6,755 nucleotides of DNA from Clostridioides sp. (GTDB lineage: Bacteria; Bacillota; Clostridia; Peptostreptococcales; Peptostreptococcaceae). Shown here piece after piece: positions 6,141-6,755 of this stretch. Within the stretch, counting starts at the first letter, position 1; each line of letters opens with the position of its first letter. The position numbers and the translations under genes were made by a program. Where the stretch lies: assembly GCA_031272305.1 (NCBI GenBank), contig JAISUA010000253.1, positions 1 to 6,755 on the forward strand, in the 5' to 3' direction. The notes beneath the pieces were generated by a model. It made no database searches and was not told the origin of the DNA. It worked only from the letters and a program-made list of their open reading frames with translations.

Positions 6141-6306
6141 GTGTATTAAAATACATAATAGATTTTTACTTGAAATTACTTAAGTATTAACTCAAATAGT
6201 TTGTTGAAAAAATGTGTTATATATTTTGTAAAAATAATCTTAATATAAATTTAATATTTAAAATGTTTGACAAGCTATTGAAATTATTAGAGTACAGTGT
6301 TAAACT
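6141..6306 (+). promoter_or_regulatory. intergenic region before radC with a possible promoter
   Basis: This AT-rich spacer has no gene of its own. A perfect -35 hexamer TTGACA sits at 6267-6272, followed after 15 bases by TAGAGT (6288-6293), which matches the -10 in four of six bases. Farther up, TG-T-TATATA (6215-6223) has the form of an extended -10 without a good -35. One of these probably starts a radC transcript after the rnf terminator. A palindrome TACTTAAGTA lies at 6177-6186. No LexA-like operator is seen. Confidence 0.35.
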
Positions 6307-6313
6307 AAAGGAG
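6307..6313 (+). promoter_or_regulatory. ribosome binding site at the ambiguous radC start
   Basis: AAAGGAG is seven bases before ATG 6321, the ideal distance, but that ATG opens only a three-codon frame (Met-Phe-Gly-stop). It is eleven bases before the in-frame TTG at 6325 and far from ATG 6349. It is the only good ribosome site near radC. Confidence 0.6.
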
Positions 6314-6324
6314 TGTGATTATGT

Positions 6325-6755
6325 TTGGGTAAACCTATTGATTTAAAAATGGGAATAAAGGAAATGAACCTTGAAGAAAGACCCAGAGAAAAAATGATTG
6401 CCAATGGCGTGAAGTATTTGTCAAATGCAGAGTTATTAGCGATAATAATTCGAACTGGAAGCAAAGGGAAAAACGCTGTTGAACTTGCAAGTGAGATCAT
6501 TAATCTTGATTCACAAGGTATACGAAATCTTGAATACTTGACTATTGAGGAACTTTGTAAAATTGATGGAATTGGTTTTTCTAAGGCGACGATAATAAAG
6601 GCGTCTTTAGAACTTGGAAAAAGAGTATCTTCTTATAAGCCTAGTAAATTTAGAATAACAAAGCCTGAGGATGTATTTAAGATTTATTCAGAAAATCTAC
6701 GATTTTTGGATAAAGAAATTTTTAAAGCAATTCTTTTAAATACGAAAAATGAGAT
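6325..6755 (+). CDS. radC: RadC-family (JAB/MPN-type) protein, 5' part only
   Basis: The first ~143 codons of a RadC (formerly UPF0758) protein run off the right edge. The diagnostic parts are MGIKEMNLEERPREKM near the N-terminus, YLSNAELLAIIIRTGSKGKN, and the helix-hairpin-helix segment around KIDGIGFSKATIIKASLELG. The C-terminal JAB/MPN metal-binding domain (HxH...D) would lie beyond the window. Despite the name, a DNA-repair role is not firmly established for the family. The start is uncertain. TTG 6325 is chosen because AAAGGAG (6307-6313) precedes it and no stop lies between. ATG 6349 gives the most typical N-terminus but lacks a ribosome site. The best-placed ATG, 6321, is one base out of frame and stops at 6330-6332. 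Loss of one G from 6327-6329 would join it to the gene as MFGKPIDLKMGIKEM. In clostridia radC often precedes mreB, which cannot be seen here. Confidence 0.9.
   Translation, partial: MGKPIDLKMGIKEMNLEERPREKMIANGVKYLSNAELLAIIIRTGSKGKNAVELASEIINLDSQGIRNLEYLTIEELCKIDGIGFSKATIIKASLELGKRVSSYKPSKFRITKPEDVFKIYSENLRFLDKEIFKAILLNTKNE

Overview
The window comes from a low-GC, strictly anaerobic-type Firmicute, most likely a member of the class Clostridia (Peptostreptococcaceae-like is my inference). The grounds are the AT-rich DNA, the AGA-biased arginine codons, strong AGGAGG ribosome sites, and a complete six-gene Rnf operon in the clostridial order C-D-G-E-A-B followed by radC. All supported genes lie on the + strand.

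Layout. Positions 2-145 hold the 3' end of an unrecognised gene. It is followed by a small AT-rich hairpin and then, at 180-350, by a compact element closed by a 20-bp inverted repeat. Its internal hairpins and markedly higher GC than the flanks suggest a structured non-coding RNA or a MITE-like insertion. About 300 bases of extremely AT-rich DNA without a credible gene come next, then a probable promoter near 658-693. The operon rnfC (741-2063), rnfD (2199-3176), rnfG (3176-3760), rnfE (3776-4366), rnfA (4381-4956) and rnfB (4974-6041) follows. Five of the six genes are packed within 0-17 bases of each other; the exception is a 135-base gap between rnfC and rnfD. A clean intrinsic terminator with a GAAA tetraloop (6114-6140) closes the operon. 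Positions 6325-6755 hold the 5' part of radC, whose start is ambiguous.

How the genes work together. The six Rnf subunits form the membrane-bound ferredoxin:NAD+ oxidoreductase, which couples electron flow to Na+ or H+ export. By the established scheme, reduced ferredoxin donates to the Fe-S clusters of RnfB. Electrons then cross the membrane through the RnfA/RnfE 2Fe-2S site, reach the covalent FMN of RnfG, return through the covalent FMN of RnfD, and leave through RnfC to NAD+. All hallmark cofactor residues are visible here: the RnfC and RnfB cysteine motifs, the flavinylation motifs of RnfD (STAT) and RnfG (SGAT), and the paired Cys of RnfA and RnfE. The complex should therefore be functional.

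The core of the window is a well-known system and I do not see a new multi-gene system. The points worth a second look are the 180-350 element, the conflicting start of radC, the tandem ferredoxin modules and long charged tail of RnfB, and the rnfC-rnfD gap with its twin palindromes.
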